From positions 17,557 through 81,556 of the forward strand of contig JBEHYO010000006.1 in assembly GCA_048498135.1 (NCBI GenBank): a stretch of DNA of 64,000 bases, given 5' to 3'. Made by a program: the position numbers and the translations under genes. The notes below the pieces were generated by a model, which saw only the letters and a list, made by a program, of their open reading frames with translations, had not been told where the DNA came from and did not search any database. How positions within the stretch are numbered: position 1 is the first letter of the stretch; each line of letters starts with the position of its first letter. This DNA comes from Dokdonella_A sp937902695. Its GTDB lineage: Bacteria > Pseudomonadota > Gammaproteobacteria > Xanthomonadales > Rhodanobacteraceae. Positions 63,044 to 64,000 of this stretch are shown in pieces.

Positions 63044-63073
63044 GCCTCCCCCTGAAAAAGGGGAGGCTTTTTT
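63044..63073 (+). terminator. Strong Rho-independent terminator with no plus-strand gene upstream
   Basis: Stem GCCTCCCC / GGGGAGGC (8 bp, perfect), loop CTGAAAAA, then six T. It points rightward, away from the dehydrogenase 2 gene. No plus-strand gene ends nearby. Confidence 0.9.
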
Positions 63074-63109
63074 CGGTATGTGATCGCGCCACGTCCGGAC
63101 CGTGAATTG

Positions 63110-63138
63110 TTGCTGCGCCGGAGCGGTGCCACTACACT
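63110..63138 (+). promoter_or_regulatory. Candidate sigma-70 promoter of precursor peptide 2
   Basis: TTGCTG and TACACT with 17 bp between, 93 bp before the peptide 2 start and after the terminator. Matches -35 and -10 consensus at 4 of 6 positions each. No experimental support. Confidence 0.45.
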
Positions 63139-63230
63139 TCCACGGAGCCCGCAAAGGACTCCCGGCCTATCGGTCCACGATTCGAAGGGGCCCAGGGAAC
63201 AGGCGGCCTTCGGAGCAGAAGGGGGAAAGC

Positions 63231-63563
63231 GTGAGCGACGACGTACTGCTACCGAAGGAATATGCGCTTGTGCTGCTGCGCAAGCTTGCCGCCGACCACG
63301 ACTACCGGAAGGTTTATGAGTGCAATCCGGTACAGGCGCTACGCGACATCGGCGTTCCGGAGAAAATCGTGGGCGAGCTGCCGCCGGGGCATCAGGCACC
63401 GATCAAGCTGGCTGATTCGCAGATCTTCCAGGAAGCGCTGTATCAGGTGATCGACAACGTCGCCGCTGTCTGCGTCTGCCACGCGCCACCGCAGATCAAG
63501 CTGTCGGTGGGAAGCCTGGCAGCCGTGAACAAGCCGCCTAGGACTTCGTTTGGATCTTCCTGA
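63231..63563 (+). CDS. NHLP-related precursor-like peptide (copy 2)
   Basis: A 110-aa peptide starting at GTG, with AGAAGGGGGAAAGC directly before it. The leader-like part shows LLRKLAADHDYRKVYECNPV and QALRDIGVPEKIVGELPPG (the same NP..AL...GV pattern as copy 1). The C-terminal part differs strongly: AAVCVCHAPPQIKLSVG, then SLAAVNKPPRTSFGSS. It has two cysteines close together and several Ser/Thr, so cyclised or thioether products are possible. The last 26 bp overlap the 3' end of the cyclase 2 gene. Recognised by position and leader pattern, not by a confident family match. Confidence 0.78.
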   Translation: MSDDVLLPKEYALVLLRKLAADHDYRKVYECNPVQALRDIGVPEKIVGELPPGHQAPIKLADSQIFQEALYQVIDNVAAVCVCHAPPQIKLSVGSLAAVNKPPRTSFGSS

Positions 63564-64000
63564 CGCGTTCCTTGACGTACGGCAGCTCCTGGGCGCCCGG
63601 CCATAGTTTGCGGAAGTCATCCAGGGCTTGGCGCTCGCCAGCCTTGTCGCCAAGCGCTCCGCTGTATTCAGCAATGTGCAACGTGGCGAGATCGGACTCG
63701 ATGACGTTGAGCGGCACGCGATTGGGATCGAACTCCGCGTAGGCTCGACCGCGATGCGCTGCGAGCCAGCGCGCTTCGGCGAGCGCCCTCTTGTAATTTT
63801 TCACCGATTCGTAGGCGTCCATCAGCGCGACGTGCGTCAAATAGAGCTCCGCGCCGTTGACGGTGGGCTTGAGGGTCTGGATCGCCTCATCGGCTTTGCC
63901 CTCGGCGCGCTGCCGTTCGGCGTCGGCGATCGTGAACATATCCGTGAGCACCGGATAATAATCGTCTTGGGGGACCGCTAACTCTAGCGATGAATCGAAA
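63538..64000 (-). CDS. Second cyclase-domain/TPR protein, C-terminal part only (runs off window)
   Basis: Reading leftward from the right edge, the frame is open to the last base (about 154 codons visible). It aligns with the C-terminus of the cyclase at 58874: YLTHVALMDAYESVKNYKRA and AHRGRAYAEF correspond to YPTHIALLRAYRAAGDDANA and DHRGRAVAEY there. The visible part is TPR-type repeats; any cyclase domain would lie beyond the window. The gene overlaps peptide 2 by 26 bp tail to tail, exactly as in copy 1. Start not seen. Confidence 0.8.
   Translation of the reverse strand, partial: FDSSLELAVPQDDYYPVLTDMFTIADAERQRAEGKADEAIQTLKPTVNGAELYLTHVALMDAYESVKNYKRALAEARWLAAHRGRAYAEFDPNRVPLNVIESDLATLHIAEYSGALGDKAGERQALDDFRKLWPGAQELPYVKERVRKIQTKS

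Noticed and set aside
62877..63083. Plus-strand open frame of 68 codons with three cysteines before peptide 2
   Set aside because: It runs through the orphan terminator stem, has no ribosome-binding site and no leader pattern, so I do not regard it as a third precursor.

Overview
This is a GC-rich, gene-dense bacterial chromosome segment. The aceK/icd pair, long-form queF, tatD, hrpB, zapE, acpH, ubiK, comM, an nhaP2-type antiporter and a complete bioB-bioF-bioH-bioC operon all point to a gammaproteobacterium. The GEGF-type secreted protein and the NHLP-related peptide/SagB-type dehydrogenase/cyclase cassettes suggest Xanthomonadales, perhaps Rhodanobacteraceae. That placement is inference from gene content; there is no rRNA in the window. 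One tRNA was found, tRNA-Arg(CCG). I saw no CRISPR array, insertion sequence or prophage.

Layout. 1-6.3 kb: ABC-2 exporter (ATPase cut by the left edge, then permease), pirin, secreted M28 peptidase, tatD and a secreted protein of unknown function. 6.4-14.1 kb: hrpB helicase, EamA transporter, ArsR-type regulator, the overlapping operon rluE-GNAT-methyltransferase, a methyltransferase-like lipoprotein and a tiny DUF1328 membrane protein. 14.1-18.2 kb: icd-aceK, which sets the TCA/glyoxylate branch point, a lipoprotein and a LysM protein. 18.3-25.2 kb: a tripartite RND efflux operon (outer-membrane factor, adaptor, pump) with queF downstream. 25.3-31.1 kb: aldo/keto reductase, the coupled operon hydrolase-zapE-GT39, acpH, cytochrome c and the tRNA. 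31.1-39.1 kb: methyltransferase-like membrane protein, APC permease, AbrB/PIN toxin-antitoxin pair, acyltransferase-like membrane protein, GltS-like FMN enzyme, ubiA with a long N-terminal extension and a decayed PIN toxin. 39.1-44.7 kb: comF divergent from bioB-bioF-bioH-bioC, to which a drug/metabolite transporter is coupled; a BirA-like operator lies between comF and bioB. 44.7-49.1 kb: epimerase, then ECF sigma, anti-sigma-like protein and two exported HEAT-repeat proteins joined by 4-bp overlaps. 49.2-57.3 kb: aldo/keto reductase, manganese (yybP-ykoY) riboswitch with a UPF0016 manganese exporter, P-II protein, ubiK, comM, K+/H+ antiporter, xdhC and a MocA-like nucleotidyltransferase.

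57.3-64.0 kb holds the most unusual region: two tandem copies of a three-gene cassette. Each copy has a SagB-type dehydrogenase, a divergently transcribed small peptide with a nitrile-hydratase-leader-like N-terminus, and a cyclase-domain/TPR protein whose 3' end overlaps the 3' end of the peptide gene on the opposite strand by 26-27 bp. The second cyclase runs off the right edge. This looks like a ribosomal peptide (RiPP) modification system with two different precursors. The component families carry only provisional names as far as I know, and I know of no product.

A dispersed palindrome (about 25 bp, often extended to about 50 bp by a GAGGG-rich tail) occurs about eleven times, in 1-16 kb and at 49.2 kb. 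It usually follows the end of a gene, but one copy lies in frame inside hrpB.
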